NCBI GenBank assembly: GCA_031769625.1
Contig: JAUIMM010001600.1
Span: forward strand, 335,501 to 399,500
Source of the DNA: Taudactylus pleione
Lineage: Eukaryota; Chordata; Amphibia; Anura; Myobatrachidae
Direction of reading: 5' to 3'
Length of the DNA stretch: 64,000 nucleotides
Shown: piece by piece, positions 53,041 to 61,609 of the stretch
Layout of the letters: each line of letters starts with the position of its first letter
Numbering within the stretch: position 1 is the stretch's first letter
Position numbers and translations under genes: made by a program
Notes under the pieces: model-generated
Database searches by the model: none
The model's input: the letters and a program-made list of their open reading frames with translations, nothing else
What the model was told of the DNA's origin: nothing

Positions 53041-53520
53041 GTGTGATCGGTATTACCGCCAGCCGCATGGTTCAGTTCCCAACATCGGCAGCCCGACATG
53101 GATGAACATCCCGAACGGCGAGTAAGGTAAGTATCGCTAATCTATCCCCCCCCCTAACCCCAACCCTCCCTTAGGGGTGCCTAACCTTAATCTCCCCTTC
53201 CCCGTCGCCTAAACCCAAGTCCCCCGGGGGTTGCCTAACCCTAACCTCCCCCCGGGGGCGCCTAACCCTAACCCCTCCTTCCTCTAGCCTAACCCTAACC
53301 CTCCTGGGGGGAGTCTAACCCTCAATCCCTCCCGGGAGCCCCTAACCTAACCCTCCCTCCCCCCGTGGCTGTCTGCGCCCGGCTTATCTTCGATCGGGAT
53401 CCCGGGCGAGATTTCGACGCCTGTCATTTAACCCTTGCCGGGATTAGAGAGTCGGGAAGCCAGCGGTCGGGATTCCCTCCGTCGGCTTCCCATTTGTGAT
53501 TGGCTGATTGTGAAAGCCCC
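53041..53520. repeat. Telomere-like CCTAACCCTAACC-rich stretch, possibly part of a transposon
   Basis: From about 53,140 to 53,365 the plus strand carries many degenerate CCTAACCCTAACC blocks separated by C-rich and GGGGG tracts. The flanks contain GTCGGGATTCC / GGGATCCCGGGCG / CCCGACATGG sequences that recur in partly inverted form. The CCCTAA core is the vertebrate telomere hexamer, but the spacing is irregular and GC-rich linkers interrupt it. An interspersed element fits better than a true telomere. The family is not identified. Confidence 0.45.
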
Positions 53521-53930
53521 ACTGACGCCGTCAGGTGCTCAGACATATAAATTATATATTAGTGTTTTAGTCATTGTTTTCCTATACGACACGGACAGTT
53601 GCACCTGATACATTACAGAAGCTTAAATAACTATTGCTTAGTTCACAAGCAAAATAGGGGTTCCACAGGACTCCCGCCCTGTCGCACCTGTGCTGCAGAT
53701 GGGCTTTGCTCTGGTAACCGGTTTTTCCGTCTCCTTCTGGTGAGAATGTGATTCTTGTGTGTTCCAGACTTTCTTCTCTCTTTTTCTTCTCCTCCAGCCT
53801 ATGGCTTGTTACGTAACTGATTTGCCTTGGCTCGGGGGCGGGGTATAGGAGAGGGACCCCAGTGCATGCTGGGAGGCTGAAATCTTAACTATGTGGTCCC
53901 CGATGTCTGCCGCCATCGCCTATACCCCAT

Positions 53931-54038
53931 GGTATCCCGTGGAACCCTATGGACTTCGTAGAAATAGAGATAACAAGGGTAAGTTCTTACCATATCTCAT
54001 TTTGTACTTCAGGGTCCATAGGGTATCCACAGGATACC
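53931..54038. repeat. Inverted repeat / nested hairpin at the 3' side of DIRS
   Basis: Arms at 53,931-53,953 (GGTATCCCGTGGAACCCTAT...) and 54,015-54,038 are inverted copies with about three differences. Inside the loop is a second short palindrome, GGTAAG-TT-CTTACC, near 53,978. It overlaps the end of the recombinase frame. It could be part of the DIRS terminal or internal complementary region, or a transcript-end structure. Confidence 0.6.
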
Positions 54039-55250
54039 TTGGGGAAGGGCGGGTACGCTCCTGTGCAGAAAAGAGAATCCGCCGCCCGAAGGAAGCATCC
54101 TGAGAGGCGAAGGTATCAAATGCATAATACCTGACAAAGGTATGGACAGAAGACCACGTGGCTGCCTTGCAAAGCTGAACAGCAGAGGCACCACGGCGAG
54201 CTGCCCACGAAGGACCCACAGACCGAGTAGATTGAGCAGTAACAGAATGTGGTACAGGAAGGCCCTCATGAGTGTAAGTCTCAGAGATCGCATTGCGAAT
54301 CCACCCTGCCCAAGTCTGCTTAATGGCAGGCCAACCCTTCTTACGGAAACCATAGAGGACAAACAAAGAGTCAGACTTCCGAAATGAATTGGTACGGTCA
54401 ACATAAATCCTTAGAGCACGTACCACATCCAAGGAGGCCTCACCAGCTGAGAGGTCTGGGAAATTAAAGGCTGGTACTATAATTTCCTCATTAATGTGGA
54501 AACTAGATACCACCTTAGATAGGAAACCAGAGAAGTGCGAAGCACCGCCCTATCCCTATGAAAAATCAGAAAGGGAGGGCGACATGAGAGAGCCCCCAAA
54601 TCTGACACCCTTCTGACCGAAGTAATGGCAAGAAGAAACACAGTCTTAGCTGTAAGCCATTTTAAATCTGAGCCCAGTGGTTCAAATGGCGGTCCTTGGA
54701 GAGCCCTCAGGATCACAGCCAAATCCCAAGGAGCCACTGGTGGAACAAAGGGAGCCTGAATGTGAAGTACACCTTGCACAAAGGTGCAGACATCAGGAAG
54801 AGTAGCAATCCTACGCTGAAACCACACTGACAGGGCAGGAACCTGCACCTTCAGGGAAACAAGGCGAAGACTGTGATCTAAGCCCGCCTGTAGGAAAGCC
54901 AAAACCCTGGATATCCTAAACACCTGAAGATCATAGCCTCTAGGGCGACACCATTCAAAGAAAGTATGCCACACTCTGTGGTAAATTCTTGCAGAAGCCG
55001 GCTTCCGAGCTCTGAGCATGGTGTTAACTACAGAGCTAGAAAAACCCTTGTACCTTAAGAGGGCAGTCTCAACAGACACGCCGTCAAAGACAGACGACCC
55101 AGGTCCAGGTAATGGCAAGGCCCTTGAGACAACAGGTCCGGACATTGAGGCAACAGCATTCAAGTGTGTATGGAAAGACTCCGAAGATCTGAGTACCAGT
55201 GACGTCTGGGCCACGCTGGAGCTATCAACAGGAGCGTGCCACCTTCTTGC
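53947..55250 (-). pseudogene. DIRS tyrosine recombinase, frameshifted
   Basis: The N-terminal core-binding part is seen as YKGFSSSVVNTML and ARIYHRVWHTFFEWC (about 55,070-54,940). A box I-like SVRRVSDLGALS lies near 54,620. A frameshift at about 54,510-54,535 moves the C-terminal half to another frame (54,513-53,947). That half has AQSTRSVGPSWAARRG, where DIRS enzymes normally have an H-x-x-R motif, and ATWSSVHTFVRYY with the presumptive catalytic Tyr. Here the His position reads Gln (Q-S-T-R). This enzyme joins the circular DNA into the genome without a target duplication. The copy is inactive by frameshift and probably also by the His loss. Residues 1-200 or so of the long open frame that starts at 55,865 are only an out-of-frame reading of RNase H. 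Confidence 0.85.
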
Positions 55251-55258
55251 TTTAATTT

Positions 55259-55903
55259 TCAAATTACTCGAGGAAGAAGGGAAAACGGAGAGAAGAAGTA
55301 CACAAACCTGAAGGTCCACCGGACCGACAGAGCATCTACCAGAAGAGCCTCCGTGTCTCTTGTTCTTGACCTGTACACAGGCAGCTTGTTGTTGTGTCGG
55401 GAGGCCATGAGGTCTACCTCTGGAAGGCCCCACTTGTTCACCAGTAGTTGAAACACATCCTGGTGAAGAGACCATTCCCCTGGATGCATGTCTTGATGGC
55501 TGAGAAAATCTGCTTCCCAGTTGAGGACTCCTGGTATGAACACTGCCGAGATGGCAGGGAAATTGCCTTCCGCCCAAGCCAGAATGCGGGACACCTCTGT
55601 CAGTGCCGCCTGACATCGGGTTCCTCCTTGGCGGTTTATGTAAGCCACCGTGGTGGCGTTGTCCGACTGTACCTGCACGGGTTTTCCATGGAGAACATAT
55701 CTTGCATGTTGGAAAGCTTTGAATACTGCCCGAAGTTCCAAGATGTTTATTGGAAGCGCAGATTCTGCTGGTGTCCACCTTCCCTGGAACAAGTGTGGAC
55801 CCGTCATTGCTCCCCAGCCTCGGAGACTGGTGTCCGTTGTCAGAAGGACCCAGTTTGCAACCCAAAAGGGGCGCCCCCTCTCAGGTGAGCCGTCTGCAGC
55901 CAC
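55259..55903 (-). pseudogene. DIRS RNase H domain
   Basis: A 214-codon open frame shows the RNase H pattern: LLTTDTSLRGWGAM (first Asp), ILELRAVFKAF (Glu), VQSDNATTVAYINRQGG (second Asp) and a later N-W-E-A-D-FLS motif. Its 5' side is out of frame with the RT above, with a shift near 55,890 in a G/C run. The frame ends in LLPRVI, after which the recombinase begins in another frame. RNase H would degrade the RNA strand of the RNA-DNA hybrid. The domain itself is still open but cannot be made as part of a full polyprotein. Confidence 0.88.
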
Positions 55904-55924
55904 CAGGCCAGAGACAGACGTACC

Positions 55925-56622
55925 TCAGGAGAAAGCACCGATGTCTGTGTCTTTATCCAATGGGGCAACCCATTCCATCTGGAGAGGATCAATTTCTGCA
56001 GAGGTCTGGAGTGAAACTGGGCATATTCCACCATGTTGAACATTCATACCATGGAGCCCAGTAACCTCATCGCTGAGTGAATAGACACTCTGCGACTCTG
56101 AAGGCAACTGCGTACCCTTGCCTGTAATGCAGAGATCTTTTCCTCCGTCACAAAGATCCTCTTTTGTTGGGAGTCCGACAGGGCTCCGAGATGGAGCATC
56201 CTCTGTGAGGGGACCATGGAGGACTTCTTCCAGTTTATCAACCAGCCGTGATTCTGCAACACAGATATTGTCAGTTGCAGATGGCGCTGAAGGATCTCTG
56301 GAGACCCTGCTAACAGAAGGTCGTCCAGATAGGGTAACAAGCAGACCCCCTGCATCCGCAGGTGGGCCACCATGACTGCCATGACTTTGGTAAATACTCG
56401 GGGCACAGTGGCCAGACCAAAAGGGCAGTGCCTGGAACTGGAAATGTTGATTGAGCACTGCAAACCTGAGGAATTGCTGGTGTGTTAAGATAATAGGGAC
56501 ATGCAGGTAGGCATCATGAATATCCAGCGACACCATAAAATCCCCAGGCTCCATTGCCAACATGATAGAACGCAGGGTCTCCATCCTGAACCGAGGAACC
56601 CTCAAGGACTTGTTGAGGGACT
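55925..56622 (-). pseudogene. DIRS reverse transcriptase, broken
   Basis: Motif A is visible as FMVSLDIHDAYLHVPI near 56,540-56,490. A one-base excess in a T run near 56,420 shifts the frame. The other frame then carries FGLATVPRVFTK (motif B-like) and LPYLDDLLLAG (motif C, YLDD catalytic Asp pair) near 56,350. The second frame reaches a TGA at 56,044-56,046 and stays open beyond it, so that is a nonsense mutation rather than the natural end. The N-terminal part of the RT expected before motif A seems to be missing, because the foldback element directly precedes it. The enzyme would copy element RNA into DNA if intact; it is dead here. Confidence 0.85.
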
Positions 56623-56624
56623 TA

Positions 56625-56759
56625 CAATTATCTGTCAGATATCTGTCCAATCTGGCTGGTTGGAATGAAAACCTGGTAATGTTTGCTCCCAAACACTAGA
56701 AAAGGGACCAGATTTTCCTTCCCACCAGACAGATCGGACAGATATCTGACAGATAATTG
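56625..56759. mobile_element. 135-bp foldback element (TA-flanked) inserted in DIRS
   Basis: Two 54-bp arms (56,625-56,678 and 56,706-56,759) are inverted copies of each other, with about eight mismatches and a loop of about 27 bp. Both arms begin CAATTATCTGTCAGATATCT when read inward. The outer flanks are TA on both sides (56,623-56,624 and 56,760-56,761), consistent with a mariner-type TA target duplication. It lies between the gag-like and RT parts of DIRS and is most likely a non-autonomous Tc1/mariner-type MITE. The family was not identified. Confidence 0.75.
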
Positions 56760-56761
56760 TA

Positions 56762-57870
56762 TAGTGTATGCCCAGCATAAGGCTGCCTCATTAATGTACG
56801 TGGCTGAGTCTCTGAGATTGCCCACTAACTCCACCTGCTCAGCTGAAGAGTCAGTGTCCAGAGACGCCTCCAAATCATCTGCCCAGCACTCCATGGTTCT
56901 GGCCTCCCAGCACGCGGCCATAGCTGGTCTGGAAGCCCCTCCAGCAAGGGACTAAATGGATTTTAGGCGTATTTCCACCTTGCGATCCGTAACATCCTTC
57001 AAGGAGGACATGGACAATGTTGCACTCCTCACTAGGCGTGTGACATGAGAATCCACCTGTGGAGGGGTTTCCCATTTGGAAAAATAATCCACCGCAAAGG
57101 GGTATGCAAAAGCCAAGCGTTTGAGGCTGGAACCGCTTACCTGGATATTTCCATGCCTCCTCTAAATGATCCACTAACTGACCAGACAGAGGGAATACAG
57201 TGGCATCTCCCTTAATATCCTTAAAGAAGGCGTATTTGGAATTAGCCACGGGGGGGGGGGGGGGAACTCATCCTCAATAACCAAGGCCGCACAGACTGCC
57301 CGTATAAGGCCAGGTATATATACTTTAGACCTAGACTCCAACTCCTTAGCACAAAGGGGCTCTTGGTCTGAAAAATCAATAATCTCACCGTCATCAGACG
57401 TCATGTCATCATCATCATACTGAGGCGTCTGAGACACTAAAGGCCGCTTAGAAGGCTGCAATTGTGACTCCCCTTGTAAAACGTCCGTCTGGTGCTGTAC
57501 CGTGTTGGACAATGAGTTCACCCACACAGGCTCCTGCGAGACCCAGGGTGGAGAAACTGGGAGACACTGAGGTACCATCAACTGCCTGGGGAAACCTCTG
57601 CATAGGTGATGAGACTACCGCCTGCTGCGATGACCCCATCTGGAGAAACGCAGAGGGTGTCGCTAACTGGCCCACAAGGGCTGTAAGTGCCTTAGTAAAA
57701 CAAGCCCAGGGCGGTTCCTGCACAGGCACAGGCGCAGTGACAGAAATCGGGCGTGATAAAGTATAACATGCCCGACATAATCCCTCAGCGTTCCCATCTC
57801 CCTCCGCTAACTGTACAGTACATGTGGTACATTTTAGCTGAAGAGGAAAGTCACGTTCACTCCCAGACAT
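56762..57870 (-). pseudogene. DIRS gag-like protein, frameshifted
   Basis: The likely start is the ATG at 57,868-57,870, giving MSGSERDFPLQLKCTTC. Two Cys pairs (C-x-x-C at KCTTC and LCRAC) lie about 20 residues apart near the N-terminus, possibly a zinc-binding unit. The reading then moves to another frame at about 57,580-57,540, through an acidic stretch (YDDDDMTSDDGEIIDF), and meets a run of 15 G at 57,250-57,264. Past that run it continues as ANSKYAFFKDIKG. Later shifts lead to a segment with ECWADDLEASLDTDS-like composition and NEAALCWAYTI. The assignment rests on its position 5' of RT and its resemblance to vertebrate DIRS gag. It cannot give an intact protein. Confidence 0.65.
57250..57264. 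other. Run of 15 G inside DIRS gag
   Basis: The homopolymer encodes a proline run on the minus strand and coincides with a change of reading frame. It could be a real slippage mutation or a sequencing/assembly length error. Confidence 0.8.
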
Positions 57871-57959
57871 GATGAGTGTAACGGAGCGTATGTGACTCCC
57901 CTCAGAGAAAACACTTTTACTGTGAGGTAATGAACACCCTGCAACACCGCACCGCAAGG

Positions 57960-58740
57960 GCTTTAGCAGAGGAAGAACAGGGATAGTAACATGGCTGACA
58001 GTCAGAAGTGAAAGTACAGTCAGACAGCGCTAGCATGAAGTCACATACAATGCAGAAATAAATCACCTGCACTACCAGCACTATGATCAACTACAGACCA
58101 GAGCCTGGTAGGAAACAGTGCTGTATACTCTGACCTTATCGGAGGAGAGTTATGCGGGGTACCTGGACCGCGATGTCACCTGTATCAAACTCCAGCAGCA
58201 TTTGCCACTTCCTTAAAAATGACCGCCGAGGAGCTGAGAGGAGGCGGGCCCGGGGAAGGAGCGCTGACACAGCCCGCCAGACCGCTGTGGAAAGGCACTG
58301 TGCAGCAGGGGAGGCGCCGGTTGCGAGACAGGGAAGGCGTGCTCCCCTGGCATGCTATTAACCCCTGGGACGCTGGAGCATTTCCACACTGCTGCACCCC
58401 GCTGTCCCTGGTGGTCTAGTGGAAAGCGCAGGATCAGTACCTGGCTCCACGCCAACTGTCCCCAGGGAGCCCCCTGCCTGAGGACAATAATGACTGTGAA
58501 TCGGCGGGTACACTCCGCGGGACCCCGCCCCGCTTACCTGTACCCCCGTGAATCTGGTCAAAGTCAGGGATATTCCGGGGTCACCGCTAGCTGTGACCCC
58601 AGACACCCACCAGCATCCCGGGATCAGTACCGGCGTTCTGGTCCGGCGGGGTGAAGCAGCAACAGCATAGACGTCTGTGCTGACTAACTTTAGAGGCTGT
58701 AACAGCCCCCCTCTGAATATGGTAATCCAACTCCGAGCCG
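57960..58740 (-). other. GC-rich leader region upstream of DIRS gag
   Basis: Non-repetitive, GC-rich DNA 5' of the gag-like start on the element strand. It contains the tRNA-Glu-like fragment. Overlapping short open frames on both strands reflect GC content. Its membership of the DIRS element is an inference from position. Confidence 0.4.
58405..58468 (+). pseudogene. tRNA-Glu-like fragment
   Basis: TCCCTGGTGGTCTAGTGG (58,405-58,422) equals the 5' end of vertebrate tRNA-Glu(CTC), including the A box (TGGTCTAGTGG). At 58,462-58,468 CCAGGGA can pair with the 5' TCCCTGG as an acceptor stem. A TGG-7 nt-CCA hairpin just before it could be a decayed T arm. The whole is 64 nt, about 8 nt short of a tRNA, and no anticodon stem or good B box is present. 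It is probably a tRNA-derived piece in an element's 5' region or a pseudogene. Confidence 0.35.
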
Positions 58741-59445
58741 GGCACCTGTGAATTGGGGGCACTGTGTCATAATGTGAACTGAGGGCACTGTGTGTCATAA
58801 TGTGAACTGGGGGCCCTGTGTCAATGTGAATTGGGGGCCCTGTGTCAATGTGAATTGGGGGCACTGTGTCATAATGTGAATTGGGGGCACTGTCATAATG
58901 TGAACTATGGGTACTGTGTCATAATGTGAACTGGGGGTACTGTGTATGTGAATTGGGGGCACTGTCAATGTGAATTGGGGGCACTGTATGACGATGTGAA
59001 TTGGGGGCACTGTATGACGATGTAAACTGGGGCACTGTGTGTCAATGTGAATTGGGGGCACTGTGTCAATGTGAATTGGGGCACTGTGTCAATGTGAATT
59101 GGGGGCACTGTGTCAATGTGAATTGGGGGCACTCTGTGGCATAATGTGAATTGGAGGCACTCTGTGGCATAATGTGAATTGGAGGCACTCTGTGGCATAA
59201 TGTGAATTGGAGGCACTCTGTGGCATAATGTGAATTGGAGGCACTCTGTGGCATAATGTGAATTGGAGGCACTCTGTGGCATAATGTGAATTGGAGGCAT
59301 AATGTGAATTGGAGGCACTCTGTGGCATAATGTGAATTGGAGGCACTCTGTGGCATAATGTGAATTGGAGGCAGTGTGTGGCATAATGTGAATTGGAGGC
59401 ACTGCGTGGTTTAATGTGAGCTGGGGGCAATACTGTGTGTTCAAC
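58741..59445. repeat. ~24-28-bp minisatellite in two subfamilies
   Basis: All units share TGTGAATTGG. On the left (58,750-59,130) units are irregular and read GGGGGCACTGTGTC with lengths of about 24-30 bp. On the right (about 59,130-59,400) they become a regular 28-bp unit, GGAGGCACTCTGTGGCATAA. The switch is sharp, near 59,130, and one 17-bp short unit occurs near 59,290. Open frames over it are artefacts. Confidence 0.92.
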
Positions 59446-59757
59446 GCATTTGTGATGATGGGAGTATTTGCAGATTATACCGTCGCCATATAATTGTTAC
59501 AGTTTTATTGGTAGGTGCCCCACAAACCTTAATCCGCCCGTGGTCCTCACACCCTGGAAGTATGCCTTTAGCATTGCTGACTAGTGAATGAATAGGCTGC
59601 TGCTTTTATATAGATCCTCAGCTCAGATAATCAGCACCTTGTGTGACGTGCAATAACCTGTCACCACTAAACTCCAGGAAGAAGCGATTATCTCCGTGTC
59701 CTGAAGGATACATTCATGTTTGGTAATACAGCAGATATAGGAGTAAATGCTGTTATA
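59446..59757. other. Unique DNA between the 28-bp array and the Tc1-like element
   Basis: No open frame, repeat or RNA gene is recognised. It ends in the TA next to the Tc1 terminal repeat. Confidence 0.6.
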
Positions 59758-60047
59758 CAGTGGTGGCCAAAATTGCGGACACTTTTTGAAATTTGAATGT
59801 TTTTCAACTTTGAATGCTTATAAAAACTGTTACACTTCACGCAGTGCAAGGATTCATATATCAAATGAAAGGAAATTTAATGCTGAATTCAACACAATAA
59901 ACAGAGGTCAAATATTTGCATTACAAGGGAAGTTATGCAGTGAAATCAACACTTAGGGTGAAATTCCCTGTGTACTTATGATGTTACTGTCCTATCAGTA
60001 TTTCGTTGGGTATCCTTTATTTTTCAAGACAGCAGCACAGCGACGTG
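59758..60047 (+). repeat. Left terminal inverted repeat of the Tc1-like element
   Basis: Matches the reverse complement of 61,327-61,607 apart from scattered changes and one internal 37-bp segment (59,956-59,992) that is not inverted. The segment begins GGGTGAAATTCCC and ends ACTGTCC. Confidence 0.9.
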
Positions 60048-61316
60048 GCATTGAGCCAACCAATGTTTGGATCTCTTCCTTCTTTTTTATGTGGTGCCAT
60101 GAGACAATTATAGCCTCAATTAATTGTCTTTTATTGGATGGGCGCCTCAGATGTACCAGTTTTTTCAAACAGAACCACAAATGTTCTATGGGGTTCAGGT
60201 CTGGGCTGTTTCCTGGCCATCCCAGCACCTGTATGTCACTCTCCGTGAACCCCTTTTTGCATATCCGTACAGTGTGACAGGGAGCGAGCTGAATCCTGCT
60301 GAAAAAAAAATGGGGCATTATCTGGAAAAAGATCCCTGATAGAAGGTAGAAGTTTTGGTTGTAGGATGGCATCAATGTACTTTCTGCTGTTCAGTGTGCC
60401 ATCTACGACATAAAGGAGGCCTACAGCATCTGCTGTCATACGTGCCCAGATCATAACACTTGTAGGATGGTGTCAGTGTGCCATCTATGACATAACGGCG
60501 GCCTACAGCACCTGCTGTCATACATGCCCAGATCATAACACTTGTAGGATGGTGTCAGTGTGCCATCTATGACATAAAGGCGGCCTACAGCACCTGCTGT
60601 CATACATGCCCAGATCATAACACTTGTAGGATGGTGTCAGTGTGCCATCTATGACATAAAGACGGCCTACAGCATCTGCTGTCATACATGCCCAGATCAT
60701 AACACTTGTAGGATGGTGTCAGTGTGCCATCTATGACATAAAGGCGGCTTACAGCATCTGCTGTCATAAGTGCCCAGATCATAACACTTGTAGGATTCTT
60801 TGTGGTCGCTTGAATAAAATCTGGAAGTACCTCTTCCCCGATGCGACGTCTCACATATTTTCTCTCATCACTACCAAATATCGATATCTTAGTTTCGTCA
60901 CTCCATATCACTTGTTTCCACTGACCTTCTGTCCATGCACTGTGTTCTTTTGCCCACTGTATTCGTTTCTGCCGCTGCTTTTTATTCAGCAATGGCTTTT
61001 TTCGGGGAATCCTACCTTTTAGGCCAACCTCTGTTAGTCTTCTCCGTTCCGTTCTTGCACTGACAAAAACACCAGTTGCACTCAGGTCACTGCTAATGGC
61101 CGCAGATGACATCCATCTGTCCCTGACGCAAATTCGTTTTATTCTCCTATCATCAGCAGCTGTTGGGCACTTTTTCCGGCCTTTTCCTTCTTTGTTTTGT
61201 ACAGATTGTGTTTCCTGATGGCGTAAACAAAACTTTCGTACCCCTGATGTTGTCACATTCCCACCAATTTCTCTCACAATTGCTGCATACGAAAGACCAT
61301 TTTCACTTAACACCAC
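59995..61316 (-). pseudogene. Tc1-like transposase, broken by tandem expansion and frameshifts
   Basis: The N-terminal part (61,316-60,790) has helix-turn-helix-like SYAAIVREIGGNVTTSGVRK, a basic linker (KGRIPRKKPLLNKKQRQKR) and the first catalytic Asp in VIWSDETKISIFGSD. The frame then runs into an 82-bp tandem repeat (60,380-60,797). After it come APFFFQQDSARSLSH (second Asp, near 60,300) and, in another frame, WPGNSPDLNPIEHLW (the final acidic triad segment, near 60,170). The DDE parts are therefore all present but split over at least three frames. The true start codon is lost: the frame above 61,316 meets TGA. The enzyme would cut and paste the element at TA sites; it is not functional here. 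Confidence 0.9.
60390..60797. repeat. 82-bp tandem repeat within the transposase
   Basis: CAGATCATAACACTTGTAGG occurs at 60,447, 60,529, 60,611, 60,693 and 60,775, exactly 82 bp apart. The unit includes CAGTGTGCCATCTATGACAT. About 4.5-5 copies cover the region that encodes the MIW...D-A-V...DGTL part of the transposase. As 82 is not a multiple of three, each copy shifts the frame by one. Confidence 0.95.
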
Positions 61317-61326
61317 AATCCTGGAT

Positions 61327-61607
61327 CACGTCGCTGTGCTGCGGTCTTGAAAAATAAAGGATACCCAACGAAATACTGATAGGGTGAAAATCCCTGTGTA
61401 CTTATAATGTTACTGTCCTAAGTGTTGATTTCACTGCATAACTTCCCTTGTAATGCAAATATTTGACTTCTGTTTATTGTGTTGAATTCAGCATTAAATT
61501 TCCGTTCATTTGATATATGAATCATTGCACTGCGTGAAGTGAAACCGTTTTTATAAGTTGATAAACATTCAAATTTCAAAATGTGTCAGCGATTTTGGCC
61601 ACCAGAG
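61327..61607 (-). repeat. Right terminal inverted repeat of the Tc1-like element
   Basis: Mirror of the left repeat. Its internal 37-bp segment (61,382-61,418, GGGTGAAAATCCC...ACTGTCC) reads in the same plus-strand direction as the one at the left. Confidence 0.9.
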
Positions 61608-61609
61608 TA

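Larger units (their letters stand above)
53750..58740 (-). mobile_element. Decayed DIRS-type tyrosine-recombinase retrotransposon
   Basis: On the minus strand the order is gag-like (57,870 to about 56,760), reverse transcriptase (about 56,622-56,000), RNase H (about 55,900-55,259) and tyrosine recombinase (about 55,250-53,947). This is the DIRS order; no DDE integrase or aspartic protease was seen. The element is broken: frameshifts in gag, RT, RNase H and recombinase, an in-frame stop in RT, and a 135-bp foldback insertion between gag and RT. The 3' side has a long hairpin (53,931-54,038). Outer limits are approximate because terminal repeats were not resolved. The GC-rich part at 57,960-58,740 is assigned as 5' untranslated sequence by position only. 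DIRS elements are common in amphibian genomes. Confidence 0.85.
59758..61607 (-). mobile_element. Tc1/mariner-type element with ~285-bp inverted repeats
   Basis: The 1850-bp element is bounded by TA on both sides (59,756-59,757 and 61,608-61,609). The left end starts CAGTGGTGGCCAAAATTGCG and the right end, read inward, starts CTCTGGTGGCCAAAATCGCT. The inverted repeats run 59,758-60,047 and 61,327-61,607, and the inner ends reach into the transposase coding ends. A transposase relic lies between them on the minus strand. Long terminal repeats of this kind are seen in several vertebrate Tc1 families. The subfamily is not named here. Confidence 0.92.

Noticed and set aside
53140..53365. True telomere or chromosome end
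   Set aside because: The hexamers are degenerate and spaced by GC-rich linkers, and unique and element sequence continues on both sides.
55018..56955. Plus-strand open frames across the DIRS element
   Set aside because: They are antisense shadows of the minus-strand RT, RNase H and recombinase sequences.
58358..59444. Minus-strand open frames over the 28-bp array (PPIHI-, NSHYATEC-type repeats)
   Set aside because: Repeat-driven reading without homology.
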